37,882 nt of DNA from Thiocapsa sp. KS1 (lineage in GTDB: Bacteria > Pseudomonadota > Gammaproteobacteria > Chromatiales > Chromatiaceae). A model generated the notes under the pieces. That model was not told the origin of the DNA and searched no databases. It saw only the letters and a program-made list of their open reading frames with translations. The position numbers were made by a program, and so were the translations under genes. Below are positions 29,759 through 37,882 of this stretch, one piece after another; position 1 is the first letter of the stretch, and the number at the start of each line of letters is the position of its first letter. The stretch lies in contig NZ_LN848257.1 in NCBI RefSeq assembly GCF_001499735.1, positions 3,468,013 through 3,505,894 of the forward strand, given 5' to 3'.

Positions 29759-31366
29759 TCAAGGCTCGCGATCGAGGATCAGGAAGCTCGGACCGGGATG
29801 GGAGATCGCGCGCGCCAGAACGTCGCCGATCCCGGCCAGATCCTGGATCCGTTCGGTGCGCGCGCCGAAGCCCTCGGCGATCCGCTGCAGATCCACATTC
29901 GGATCGCTGAAGTCCAAGCCGACAAAGCGCGTGGTCTCGATGGTGGTACCCATCGCATTGCACCACAAGTCTTTCAGCAGCCGATATTCGTTGTTCACGA
30001 AGCAGACGAAGATGGAAGGGATGCGGTACTTCGCCGCCGTCCAAAGCGCGTGGATCGAAAACAGGCTGCCGCCGTCGCCCACAAAGCAGACGGCCGGCTT
30101 TCCCGTCGCCAGCCCGATCCCGACGCCGAGCGGCATGGCCCAGCCCAGCCCACCGCCGCGGGGCGAGAAATGCACGTTGCGAAATCCCAAGCGGACAGCC
30201 ATGTCCTGCACGATCGCGTCCTCGGAGGATCCTTCCGTGACGATGTGGGTCGCCCGGTCGAGACGGCGGAGCACGCCGAGGATCAGCGCATCGGTCGGAC
30301 GCTCGCCCGAGGCGGGATAGCGCGCATCCAGCGCCGCCTCGTCGACCGTCCGCGTGCCGGTCGGCTCGGCCGGAGCGCCCAGCGCCGTCGCCAGCGCGTC
30401 CAGGGTCGCACGGATGTCGCCGAGCACCGCCATGTCGCAGGGAAAGTCGAACCCGAGCTGGTTGGCCGCGGGCGCGATCTGGATGACCTGCAGTGCAGAA
30501 GGCAGCGCGGAGAGGCCGTCGTAGGTGAAGCTGTCGACCTTCTCGCCGATCAGCAGCAGGGTTTGGTACCGACCGAGCGTCTCGTTGATCTTGCGCGTCG
30601 TCGGCGGGAGCTGACCGCGAAAGTTGGGATGCAGCGGATCCACCGTTCCCTGAACGTGGAAGGGGGCCGCGTAGAGGTCCGCGCCGAGCCCGGTGGCAAT
30701 GCGGCTTATAGCCTCGATGCCGTGCGCCGCGCCCACGGCATAGTCTGCGACGATGGCGAGCTGGCCCCTGGGCACCGCCTCGAGCGCACCGGCAACCTCG
30801 CCGATGGCACAGGGCACCGTATCCTCGACGATCCGCGTCTTCTTGAAGCGCGTGTGCTCGGTCTGCTCCAGCATGAAGTTCATCGGGATCGACAGGAACA
30901 CCGGCCCGGTCGGCTGGAGCCTTGCCTGCAGGTAGCAGCGCTGCAGGGCGACGGCGAGATCGTCCGTGCGCGTCACCTCGTAGGCGTATTTGGTGGCGGT
31001 CTCGGCCAGCCGGGTGTTGGGCGCACCGAGGACCGGATTGTGGATCAGAAAGCGCGAATCCTGCTGCCCGGCGATCACCAGCATCGGCACGCCGGACATG
31101 AGGGCATTGCGCATGTTGAACATGCCGTTGGCAAGGCCCGGATAGGTGTGCAGGCTGACGATGGACGGCTTGCCCGCGATGAGCGCATAGCCAGCGGCGA
31201 TACCCACGGCGCTCGATTCGTGCAGGGACAGGACATAGGTGGCTTTCGATGCCGCCACCGCCGCCAGGAAGGTCGTTTCCGTGGTCCCGGGATTGCCGAA
31301 GACGAACGGAATTTCGTAGGTTTCAAGGAAATCCTGGATGAGCTCGCCGCCGGTTCGGGTCTTCAT
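29759..31366 (-). CDS. Benzoylformate decarboxylase-like ThDP-dependent enzyme
   Basis: 535 residues from ATG 31366. Three-domain ThDP fold. FGNPGTTE (23-30) matches the GNPGSNE segment of benzoylformate decarboxylase; Glu50 in LHESSAVG is the cofactor-activating Glu; His73 (SLHTYPG) and His246 (LHPNFRG) align with the active-site His residues of that enzyme; the ThDP motif runs from GDG (430-432) to NN (458-459). It probably decarboxylates a 2-keto acid or performs carboligation. There is no FAD-binding sign specific to acetolactate synthase that I can identify. The longer frame to 31438 lacks family features. First gene of the set that continues with the two NHLP genes. Confidence 0.85.
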   Translation of the reverse strand: MKTRTGGELIQDFLETYEIPFVFGNPGTTETTFLAAVAASKATYVLSLHESSAVGIAAGYALIAGKPSIVSLHTYPGLANGMFNMRNALMSGVPMLVIAGQQDSRFLIHNPVLGAPNTRLAETATKYAYEVTRTDDLAVALQRCYLQARLQPTGPVFLSIPMNFMLEQTEHTRFKKTRIVEDTVPCAIGEVAGALEAVPRGQLAIVADYAVGAAHGIEAISRIATGLGADLYAAPFHVQGTVDPLHPNFRGQLPPTTRKINETLGRYQTLLLIGEKVDSFTYDGLSALPSALQVIQIAPAANQLGFDFPCDMAVLGDIRATLDALATALGAPAEPTGTRTVDEAALDARYPASGERPTDALILGVLRRLDRATHIVTEGSSEDAIVQDMAVRLGFRNVHFSPRGGGLGWAMPLGVGIGLATGKPAVCFVGDGGSLFSIHALWTAAKYRIPSIFVCFVNNEYRLLKDLWCNAMGTTIETTRFVGLDFSDPNVDLQRIAEGFGARTERIQDLAGIGDVLARAISHPGPSFLILDREP

Positions 31367-31730
31367 AGGGATCGCACTCTTGCCCTTGACGTATCCGCAC
31401 ACTTGCGAAACCGTATACCTCCGCGGGATGGCAATCAACAGATGCGCGTAATCGCGCAGCCGCTGCCGATCCGCGATCCGATCGAGAAGAACGACGTGCT
31501 CGCCTACATCGCGAGGGACCGCAGCTGTCCGAGATGTCGGCGTCGCGGGCAGAGAACGCGCACCTCACCCGGGCAATCATGGGACTGCGTTGCGAGATGC
31601 GTTTGTGCGGCATCGACTCGCCCGTTGGGCGCGATCGCCCGCCTGCCCGTGCCGAATAGCTTCGTCCCCACGCGGGCGGAGCGACTGGATCTCTTGATCC
31701 GTTCACAACCCCGACGAGGAGCAACACCCG
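31367..31730. other. Divergent intergenic region, ThDP enzyme / hemerythrin
   Basis: 364 bases between two divergently read genes; should hold both promoters. On the minus strand TTGATT, 15 bases and TATACG (about 31438-31412) resemble weak -35/-10 boxes. On the plus strand from 31441 a short Cys-containing frame can be read, but it resembles no family I know. No operator-like palindrome stands out. Confidence 0.4.
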
Positions 31731-32435
31731 ATGGCCACAGCGCAGGAACCCGTCCGCATCGCCGGACCGCTCAAGACCTGGTACGACCTCCACGAGGCCC
31801 TCGGCCACGAGATCGGTGTTCTCGCCGACCTCGCCGCCCACCTGACCCTCGACTCGCTCGACGCGTTCGCCGAGCGGTTCGCTTACTTCGAGCGGGAGCT
31901 GCGCAACCACTCGGAGGTCGAGGACGGGATCATGTTCCCCGCCGTTGCCGAGCGCGGTGGCGCGGTCGATCCGCGACTCGGCGCCGAGCACCGCGAGGAG
32001 CAGGGACGCACCTACGACCTCGGCTGCGCGCTCCTGCATGCCAAGGCAGCCAGGACGCCGGAGGCCCTGGCCGCGCTCGCGGGTGCGACCGCCGCGCTGC
32101 GCGACTCCCTGCGCCATCACCTCGCGCTCGAGGAGGACGAAGTTCTCGGCCAGGTCGATCGTCTCTTTGCGCCCGACGAGCAGGCCCGTTTGCTCGGCAC
32201 CATCTTCTCTGCGCTCCCTGCCGATCCCGGGCTCCAGCCATGGGTCGCCGCTGCCCTCACGCCCGAGCACCTCGAGGCTCGCCTCCGGAACATGGCCGCG
32301 TCTTTGCCCCGGGGCGCGCTGGTCGCGGCGCTCGCCCAGATCCGCGACGGCGTCGATGCCGCAACCTGGGCCGAGGTCCAGTCGCGGACGCCGGATCTGG
32401 CCGCGCTTGCGGCTCCCGACACGGACGGCGGCTAA
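31731..32435 (+). CDS. Hemerythrin-like (HHE cation-binding) domain protein
   Basis: 234 residues. The first 145 form a four-helix bundle with the expected di-iron ligands: His21 and His26 (DLHEALGHEIG), His60 and Glu64 (RNHSEVEDG), His87 (EHREEQ), His129/His130 and Glu134 (RHHLALEEDE). Such proteins bind oxygen, NO or iron, or sense them. The C-terminal 90 residues are helical and of unknown role. GAGGAG lies 11 bases before the ATG. The carotenoid oxygenase remnant starts 5 bases after the stop, so the two once formed an operon. Confidence 0.85.
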   Translation: MATAQEPVRIAGPLKTWYDLHEALGHEIGVLADLAAHLTLDSLDAFAERFAYFERELRNHSEVEDGIMFPAVAERGGAVDPRLGAEHREEQGRTYDLGCALLHAKAARTPEALAALAGATAALRDSLRHHLALEEDEVLGQVDRLFAPDEQARLLGTIFSALPADPGLQPWVAAALTPEHLEARLRNMAASLPRGALVAALAQIRDGVDAATWAEVQSRTPDLAALAAPDTDGG

Positions 32436-32440
32436 GGCCC

Positions 32441-33541
32441 ATGAGCGCACCCGTCTGGACCTCCGACGATCCCCATCTGCCGGGGAACTTCGCGCCGATC
32501 CAGGAGGAGATCGACGCGGCGGAACTCGCGCCGGGCTCCGGCGCCATCCCGCCCACGCTCGACGGCGTGTACATGCGCAACGGCCCCAAGCCGCGCTTCA
32601 AGCCGCTCTCCTATGCCTCTCCGTTCGACGGCGACGGCACATGATCCACGCGCTCGCTCTCTCCGGCAGCAGGGCACATACCGCAACCGGTTGGTACGCA
32701 CCCGCGCCTTCCGGGCGGAGCAACGGGCGGGGCGGGCGATCCACGGCGGGGTGATGCGGCCGCGGCCGGTCGACCCGGCGTCCCTTCGCCCGGGCGACGA
32801 CCCGGGTCCGTTCACAAACGGCGCCTTCATCGACGTGCTCGCTCACTGCGGCCATCTGCCGGTGCTGCCCGAAGCCGATATCGCCTACGCGATGACGATG
32901 GATCTCGGCACCCCGGGCGAGCGGCGGGCGGGCACGGACCGGCCGATTGCCCCGGGGGCTCACAACCGCCGCTATCCATCGACGGGGGCGCTGCTCGCCA
33001 TCGCCTACGACGTGGAGAACCCCTGGGTCGAGCTCCGCCACATCGACACGGGCGGCACGCCGGTGGCCTCCCGCACCGTCCCGCTGGAAGCGCCGACCAT
33101 GATGCACGACTTCGTGCTGACCGAGCGGCACGCGGTGCTGTTCGCCTGCCCGGCTGTATTCGACCTTCAGGCGGCCTTTTCCGGGGGGTCGCCGCTCGAC
33201 TGGCGACCGCAGATGGGAACCCGCATCGCGCTGGTGCCGCTGGACTGATCGCCGCTGCGATGGGTCGATACGAACGCCTTCTTCGTCTTCCATTTCGCCA
33301 ACGGATTCGAGCTGAGCGGGGAGATCGCGATCGACTACGTCCGCCACGCCAACCTCGATCTCGCGGAGCGGGGGAGACAAGGCGGGGATCCGCCGCGGCT
33401 TCACCGCATGAGGATCGATCTCGCGACCGGTGCCGTGCGCGACGGCCGGGTGGATGGCCCGGAAGCGGAGTTTCCTCGCGGCGACGATCGCCACGAGGCA
33501 CGGGCGACGCGCTGGGTCTACTTGCCGACACGCACCGCCGC
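32441..33541 (+). pseudogene. Carotenoid (RPE65/CCD family) oxygenase pseudogene
   Basis: Starts intact at 32441 with MSAPVWTSDDPHLPGNFAPI and LDGVYMRNGPKPRF, PFDGDGT, then stops at TGA 32642-32644. The homologous reading resumes in another frame (TYRNRLVRTRAFRAEQRAG, NGAFIDVLAHCGHL, APTMMHDFVLTERHAVLF) up to a TGA at 33246-33248, where the family needs a Gly (GGA to TGA). It continues in the same frame (NAFFVFHFANGFEL, DYVRHANLDLAERG) to about 33541. The C-terminal part, including the last iron-ligand His region, is missing where mobile-element debris begins. Intact members cleave carotenoids or stilbenoids with an Fe(II) centre. A frameshift, a nonsense codon and a truncation together mean the gene is dead. 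Confidence 0.82.
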
Positions 33542-35038
33542 GCTATCCGGAAAGTCCATCCGGCTGACCATCAGGTCGAACGGCGAGCGTCGGAAAGGTA
33601 CCGACAATATGGTCGTCTCGCCGGCCGCGAGCACGATCCTGCGGGCACCGCCACCGTCGATGCGAACGATGTAGGTTCCAGGCGCCAGCTCGATTGCCGA
33701 ATCGCCCGCGATGCCCGTGGCGACCATAAGGGGTTTGGCGCGACGCTCGCGGTTCTGCACCACCCGTTGGCGATGCCGCTCTTCGTCGTAGGGCGCTCCC
33801 GGATCGCTGTAGTCCATTCCATGGCGAAGCGTGTTGTAGAAGAGCACCGCGAGCTTGCGTGCGGTGGCGGTGATGGCCTTGGACTTGCCCACACCCATCG
33901 CCAGGCGACGATAGCAGGCGCCAAGGGCACTGTCGGTTTTGCCGACGTTGACGGCGGCCAAGCGCAGCAAGGCGCTGGCGCGATTGTGCGAGCGGCGGGT
34001 GCGTGCCGAGAGCACCTTGCCGCCGGAGATCTTGTTGCCGGGCGAGAGGCACAGCCAGGAGGTGAAGTGCTTGGCCGTCGGCCAAGCGGACAGGTCGGTT
34101 CCGCATGCGCCGACGAGCCTGAGCGCCGGAGAGGGGCCGAAGCCGTGGATCTGCGTCGGATCCACGCCGATGACGGCATGCAGCGCGGCGCGAACATCGA
34201 AGTTGACGGCATTGGGCTGGCGAGTCTTGTGCCGGGGGGCGGGCAACGGCTCGGGAGGCGTCAGCTGTGCGAGCCCCGCTTCGATGCGCCGATCACAGGC
34301 GGCGACCCGTTCCTGATCGGCGTCGTAGAGCGCGACCGCCTGCTCCAAGGCGAAGAGGTGCTCGGGTCGATCGTTGCGCTCGAGCGCCTGCGCGATGGTC
34401 TCGACCGATGCCTTGCAGCGCCCGTCGCGATCGCTCGCGAGCACCTGCGGATCCCGTGTCCCGTCAAGAATCGCACGGATGATGCGCCTCCCGGTCTTGC
34501 CGGTGCTGTCGGAGACGACATGGTGCAGCTGCGAATTCATCTGCGTCGGTGCCTTCTGCATGTGCTGGATATGGGAGGCTGCGTCATCGAGCAGACGCTC
34601 GCGCCGGCGCAGGTCGGCGCGCAAGGCGGCGATGTCGCCCGGAGGATGACATCTGCCGCGCAGCAGGCCATAGGCATGCAGCTGCAGTAGCCATCGGGCG
34701 TCGTTGACGTCGGTTTTGCGCCCCGGCACAGGCTTGACGTCGCGGGCATTGACGACGACCACACGGATCCTGCGTGCCTCGAGGATTGCGTAGAGTGCAA
34801 TCCAGTACACCTCCGTCGACTCCATGGCGACCGTCTCGATCCGGCAGGCGACCAGCCAGTCCGCGAGTCGATGCAGATCGCCGGTGAAGCTTCGGAAGGT
34901 GCGCACCGCCTCGGCATCGCACTCCGGCGGGACGGCAACAACATGGAATTCCGCACCGACGTTGATCCCCGCCGCACGGGGATTGACGGTGGACAGCGGT
35001 TCGGCACGACGGCTCTTCTTGGACGGGATCGGCTTCAT
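33518..35038 (-). mobile_element. IS110-family transposase, chimeric C-terminus and altered catalytic site
   Basis: 506-residue frame from ATG 35038. N-terminal DEDD RuvC-like domain: the first acidic position is Asn26 (AAGINVGAEFH) where IS110 members have Asp; Glu73 (AMESTEVYW), Asp110 and Asp113 (GRKTDVNDARW) are present. The C-terminal transposase_20 region shows IHGFGPSPALRLVGACG, AKHFTSWLCLSPGNKISGGK and ACYRRLAMGVGKSKAI. IS110 proteins normally end near VVQNRERRAKPL; here 66 further residues (from about 33718) come from flanking DNA, with an unrelated ELAPGTYIVRIDGG domain piece. The element is therefore truncated on that side and probably inactive. The exact ends cannot be set; IS110 members lack strong terminal repeats and carry a bridge RNA in a non-coding end. 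Confidence 0.82.
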
Positions 35039-35240
35039 GGCATGGCTCTCGACAGGAGAAACAGGATCGAGAGCAGGGACAGCGAGAGCAATCACCTTCC
35101 TATTCGGGATCGCCAAACGGCGTCACCACACGCAGACTCGCAACAGTCCCCGGGCCACGTTTTTTACGGGGTCAGCGCCACCGAAAAGCAGACGGCCTCG
35201 GCTCTCGAAGGCGCCCCAAAGTCTATGCCGAAAGGAGTTT

Positions 35241-35265
35241 GTGCGCCTACAGGAGCGGGGCGCAC
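35241..35265. repeat. Stem-loop in junction DNA between IS110 and IS3 remnants
   Basis: GTGCGCC-N11-GGCGCAC (7-bp stem). The 35170-35276 stretch belongs to neither recognisable transposase. A T6 tract follows at 35277-35282, but that is the A6 slippery tract of the IS3 orfA remnant read on the other strand. Confidence 0.4.
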
Positions 35266-35276
35266 CCCGAGGAGGG

Positions 35277-35602
35277 TTTTTTAAGATCTCGACCTCGCGC
35301 TTGAGACGCGCGTTCTCCGCGCGCAGACGCGACAGCTCCATCGCCTCCGGCGTGACGTTCGCTGCGCCCGCACCGTTGAGCCTGCCGACGTTGAACGCCT
35401 TCACCCGGTTGCGCAGGGCCTGCTCGACCAGACCCATCTCCTTGGCCACCGCGCTTACGCTCTTGCCGTCCTTGACCCGCTTGACCGCCTGTTCTTTGAA
35501 CTCGGCGGTGCACTCTTGCTTCGGAATCTTCCGCATCATCGTCTCCAGTGTGACAGTCAGTCTACGTCACCCTTGGAAGACTAAATTTCGGGGGAACCTC
35601 AC
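35277..35602 (-). pseudogene. IS3-family orfA remnant with left end
   Basis: ATG 35539 or 35536 starts a typical IS3 OrfA: CTAEFKEQAVKRVKDGKSVSAVAKEMGL (helix-turn-helix), then the Leu-zipper part LSRLRAENARLKREVEILK. The reading is cut exactly at the A6 tract (35282-35277 on the minus strand), where IS3 elements shift frame into orfB. orfB is absent and unrelated sequence follows. Upstream, 35602-35583 on the minus strand reads TGAGGTTCCCCCGAAATTTAG, a plausible IS3-type terminal repeat. So this is the left part of a dead IS3 element. Confidence 0.75.
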
Positions 35603-35696
35603 TATCGACCTGGCCTCTTACTTCACGGCACAGCCCAGACCGGATTTCGGCGCGAAGAGCAAGGACTGGCCAAAGGGCGGCCGGCCTGCGGATGCG

Positions 35697-35715
35697 CGAT
35701 GACCTCAGGTCATCG
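35697..35715. repeat. Perfect palindrome CGATGACCT-C-AGGTCATCG
   Basis: 9-bp arms around a single base, 46 bases after the stop of the leftward hydrolase gene. It could be the end of that transcript or a regulator site left from a lost gene. The stretch 35603-35760 holds nothing else recognised. Confidence 0.4.
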
Positions 35716-35760
35716 GACGCCAGACCCCGGTCCGTAGAGATCCGGGATCGGCATTCGTCG

Positions 35761-36918
35761 TCATTCTTTCGTCGCCGCGTCGAGCTCGGCGTCAAGCGCC
35801 ACCGCCCGGCCGCGCAGGTCCTTCAGCGCCGCGACCGTGGCCTTTGCGCCTGTCTCGCCGACGAAGAACATGTGATTGCCCTGCATGACAATCGTCAGGC
35901 GCGCTGGCGCGCCATAGACCAGATCATTGATCCGTCGCCACCGGTCCGGCGGGAGTTTCAGCAGGTTCTTCACGCGCGCGAACACGTGCGTCTCCGACAG
36001 GTTCTGCGAGATGTAGAAGCCCCAGGTGGAGCGATCCATCAGGGCGTGGCGCGCATCGGCCGCCGCTTCGTGCGTCAGCAGTGCCAGCGGCGGGAAGGAC
36101 GCATATCGCCACGCGCCGGTGCCGTCTTGATCGCCGAGCAGATCGGGCATGAACGCGCTGTTCTCGAACTTGAGCGCGGCGGCCGCGAGCCGGATCGGAT
36201 AGTCGCCCATGAACTGCGCGGGGAAGATCGCGGGATCGATGACGGTGTGTCCGGTCTCGGCATTGCGCTCCCTGAGATTGAGCAGCAGCGCGTCGGTGTA
36301 GGCGCCGGCCACGCCCGCGAGTCCGGAGGGCTGCGGCTTCACCGTCGCAAGCCCCGGCAGGAGATTCGGCAGCGCGGTCGCGGCTGCCATCGCAACGAAC
36401 AACTCGATCTCGATGCCGCGCTTGCGCAGCGACGCCGCGATCGGCTGCGCTATGCGTCCCGCCATGCTCCAGCCCAGCACGACGACGCGGGCGGGAAGAT
36501 CATTCGCCTTCACGTGCCGCGCGACGATCTCGGCGCTCTGCTCGCCCCAGTCGGTCATGGAGAAGTCCGGATAGGCCTTGGCGAAAACCGGATGACCCAT
36601 CGGATAGGAGATGGCGAGGAAAGGAGTCCCCTCCTGCTTCAGCCAGTGCGCGAGAAAGTCGGCCGACCTTCCTTCCGGATGCCCGTAGGCAACGCGCGCC
36701 AGCACACCGCCTCCGGTGATGAAGACGACGAGCGGCGCGTTCGCCGCGCCGGGCTCGAATTTGACAAGAGCGGGATAGCCCGCGGCCTCGATGATCGATT
36801 CGCCGGGATACACGACTTTCTGAGGGTTGGCTCCGGGATGCGGTGCCTGAGCGTGCGCGATGTTTGTCATGAACGCCCAAAGGAGTGCGACGCCGATCCG
36901 ACGGATCTGAACATGCAA
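35761..36918 (-). CDS. Secreted alpha/beta hydrolase
   Basis: 385 residues if started at TTG 36918, which gives a signal peptide (about 1-24, RRIGVALLWAFMTNIAHAQA). The mature protein has an alpha/beta hydrolase fold: APLVVFITGGG near 61-71 (oxyanion side), ISYPMGHPVFAKAYPDFSMTDW, and nucleophile elbow GWSMAG with Ser151. A late His in MQGNHMFFVGE could complete the triad. The substrate is unknown. The frame stays open upstream to 37149, but that part is Pro/Arg-rich and has no family features, and no ATG in frame precedes the signal peptide, so the start is uncertain. The gene is intact although surrounded by mobile-element debris. Confidence 0.72.
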   Translation of the reverse strand: MHVQIRRIGVALLWAFMTNIAHAQAPHPGANPQKVVYPGESIIEAAGYPALVKFEPGAANAPLVVFITGGGVLARVAYGHPEGRSADFLAHWLKQEGTPFLAISYPMGHPVFAKAYPDFSMTDWGEQSAEIVARHVKANDLPARVVVLGWSMAGRIAQPIAASLRKRGIEIELFVAMAAATALPNLLPGLATVKPQPSGLAGVAGAYTDALLLNLRERNAETGHTVIDPAIFPAQFMGDYPIRLAAAALKFENSAFMPDLLGDQDGTGAWRYASFPPLALLTHEAAADARHALMDRSTWGFYISQNLSETHVFARVKNLLKLPPDRWRRINDLVYGAPARLTIVMQGNHMFFVGETGAKATVAALKDLRGRAVALDAELDAATKE

Positions 36919-37140
36919 AGGGATAGGAAATCCAACCGCACGGGCGGCTGAAGCCGGCTGAAACGTAGCATCGCCGGGAGGGGTGTGGCAAGCCCCGGCA
37001 AGTCCGGCGAGGGCGCCGACGAGGGGAGGAACGGGGCGAGGTAGCCCTCTCGGAGGGGGCCGAGGGGGCGTGAGGGGTGGTTTGCCGGGACCTGGATGCA
37101 GGGAGGGGTAGGTCGCTGGTGGGTGGCGACGACGGAAGGA

Positions 37141-37882
37141 GGCTACCATTGCACTTCCTGGTTGAAGACGGTAGCCCGCGGGCCGGGCCGATCCGCGGCG
37201 GCTCGGCGGGCTCGCCTAGGGCCAAGAGAATCCGCCGCACCGGGCGGCCTCGGTACTGAAGGCGACGATGCGCATGTCCGCACCGCAGTTCGGGCAGACC
37301 AGGGGCAGGGTGAGGAATAGGCGGGCGATGAGCAGTGCCCAGGGGTAGCGCGCCGGGGAGCGGCCGCTTGGTGCCGCGGCAGCGGGCGGTGAAGGTGGCG
37401 GCGAAGCCGCCACAGGCGGTGGGTGAATCAGATCCGGGTCCGCATCGCGCGCGTAGGCGGTGGCGGCCAGACGCAGCGGCGCATTGGGTGCGAGCACGCC
37501 ATGGTAGCGGTGGCGGTGCAGCCGTGGCGGCGGGATCAGGGCGACGAGGTGATCGATGAGCTCCAGCGGGGTGAGGGACAGCGCGGTGCGCCCGTCGCGT
37601 TGGGGCTTCGGCAGGCGATAGACGATCCGCTCCTCGTTGACCTGTTCGATGCGCTCAAGGGCGAAGGGGGGCGGGCGCAGTAGCGCAGCAGCCGTTCCAG
37701 TCCGGGCCGGTCGTGGCCGGCGATGCGCACCGAGGCGTCGAGCGAGAAGCCGCTGTTGTCCCAGGCGAGCATGTCGCGGGCGTCTTCGGGATCGAGCAGG
37801 CCGTGGCGGGAGAACCAGCGCAGCACCCGGCGGCGCACCTGCGCTTCGATCGTGGCCACCGTTTCTGGCGTCAGTGCCAAGG
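37141..37882 (-). pseudogene. IS91-type transposase, frameshifted, cut by window edge
   Basis: The C-terminal part of an IS91-family (Y2/HUH-type) transposase. Segments in order: LTPETVATIEAQVRRRVLRWF, LERLLRYCARPP, then after a one-base loss in the C6 tract (complement of 37666-37671) FALERIEQVNEERIVYRLPKP, LTPLELIDHLVALIPPPRLH, YHGVLAPNAPLR and CPNCGADMRI. A second one-base loss near 37238-37245 shifts to VRRILLALGEPAEPPRI. The N-terminal zinc-binding and catalytic Tyr region lies beyond the window. GGCTACC (37141-37147) and GGTAGCC (37170-37176) form an inverted repeat near the end of the homology, possibly the element terminus. It may be a dead copy or carry base-call errors. Confidence 0.72.

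Noticed and set aside
31441-31560. Short Cys-containing plus-strand frame upstream of the hemerythrin gene
   Set aside because: No recognised family and it merges into an out-of-frame shadow of the hemerythrin gene; more likely promoter DNA.
1-37882. tRNA or rRNA genes
   Set aside because: No T-loop-like GGTTCGAATCC context or rRNA segment was found on reading both strands.

Overview
The window (37.9 kb, high GC) looks like chromosome of a purple sulfur gammaproteobacterium of the Chromatiaceae (Thiocapsa-like). Pointers are a Tyr/Gly-rich secreted protein resembling sulfur globule proteins, the hydrogenase maturation genes hypA and hypB, and gammaproteobacterial-type SpeA. This assignment is inferred from gene content; no rRNA or tRNA gene was seen.

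Layout. 1-2341: a DevBCA-like ABC exporter (periplasmic adaptor cut by the window edge, FtsX-type permease, LolD/MacB-type ATPase). 2342-8694: ammonium transporter with a candidate sigma-54 promoter, an exported SAM-methyltransferase, a four-EF-hand secreted protein, a membrane-anchored lipase-like hydrolase, and speA divergent from it. 8698-11584: hypA, a repeat-rich spacer, hypB with a C-terminal polyhistidine tail, a sulfur-globule-like protein and a DUF302 protein. 11593-15667: a tight three-gene surface-polysaccharide set (GT2-GT4 fusion, GT2, sugar epimerase). 15734-18106: a DUF1631 protein.

18830-25463 is a defence island on the minus strand. It holds only two BREX genes: brxL, whose usual start region has been displaced, and pglZ, broken by two compensating homopolymer frameshifts. 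A UPF0175/DUF3368-PIN toxin-antitoxin pair sits between them, bordered by tandem GGGTTCR heptamers. A second pair (HTH antitoxin/PIN toxin) lies directly upstream of pglZ. brxA, brxB, brxC and pglX are absent here, so this looks like a decayed or rearranged BREX locus colonised by toxin-antitoxin cassettes.

26061-31366 is the part I find most novel: a minus-strand series encoding a benzoylformate-decarboxylase-like ThDP enzyme, two overlapping NHLP (nitrile-hydratase-like leader peptide) proteins, a CocE/NonD hydrolase and a metaxin-like glutathione-transferase-fold protein. NHLP domains are known as RiPP leader peptides, but no YcaO, radical SAM or other classical RiPP modifier is in view and neither protein has a Cys-rich core. 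This may be an undescribed NHLP-dependent pathway.

31731-37882 is a hemerythrin gene followed by a dead carotenoid oxygenase gene and a mosaic of insertion-sequence debris (an IS110-type transposase ORF with an Asp-to-Asn change at the first catalytic position, an IS3 orfA stub, a frameshifted IS91-type transposase), with one intact secreted alpha/beta hydrolase among them. At least four apparent frameshifts lie in or near G/C runs, so base-call error must be excluded before calling those genes dead.
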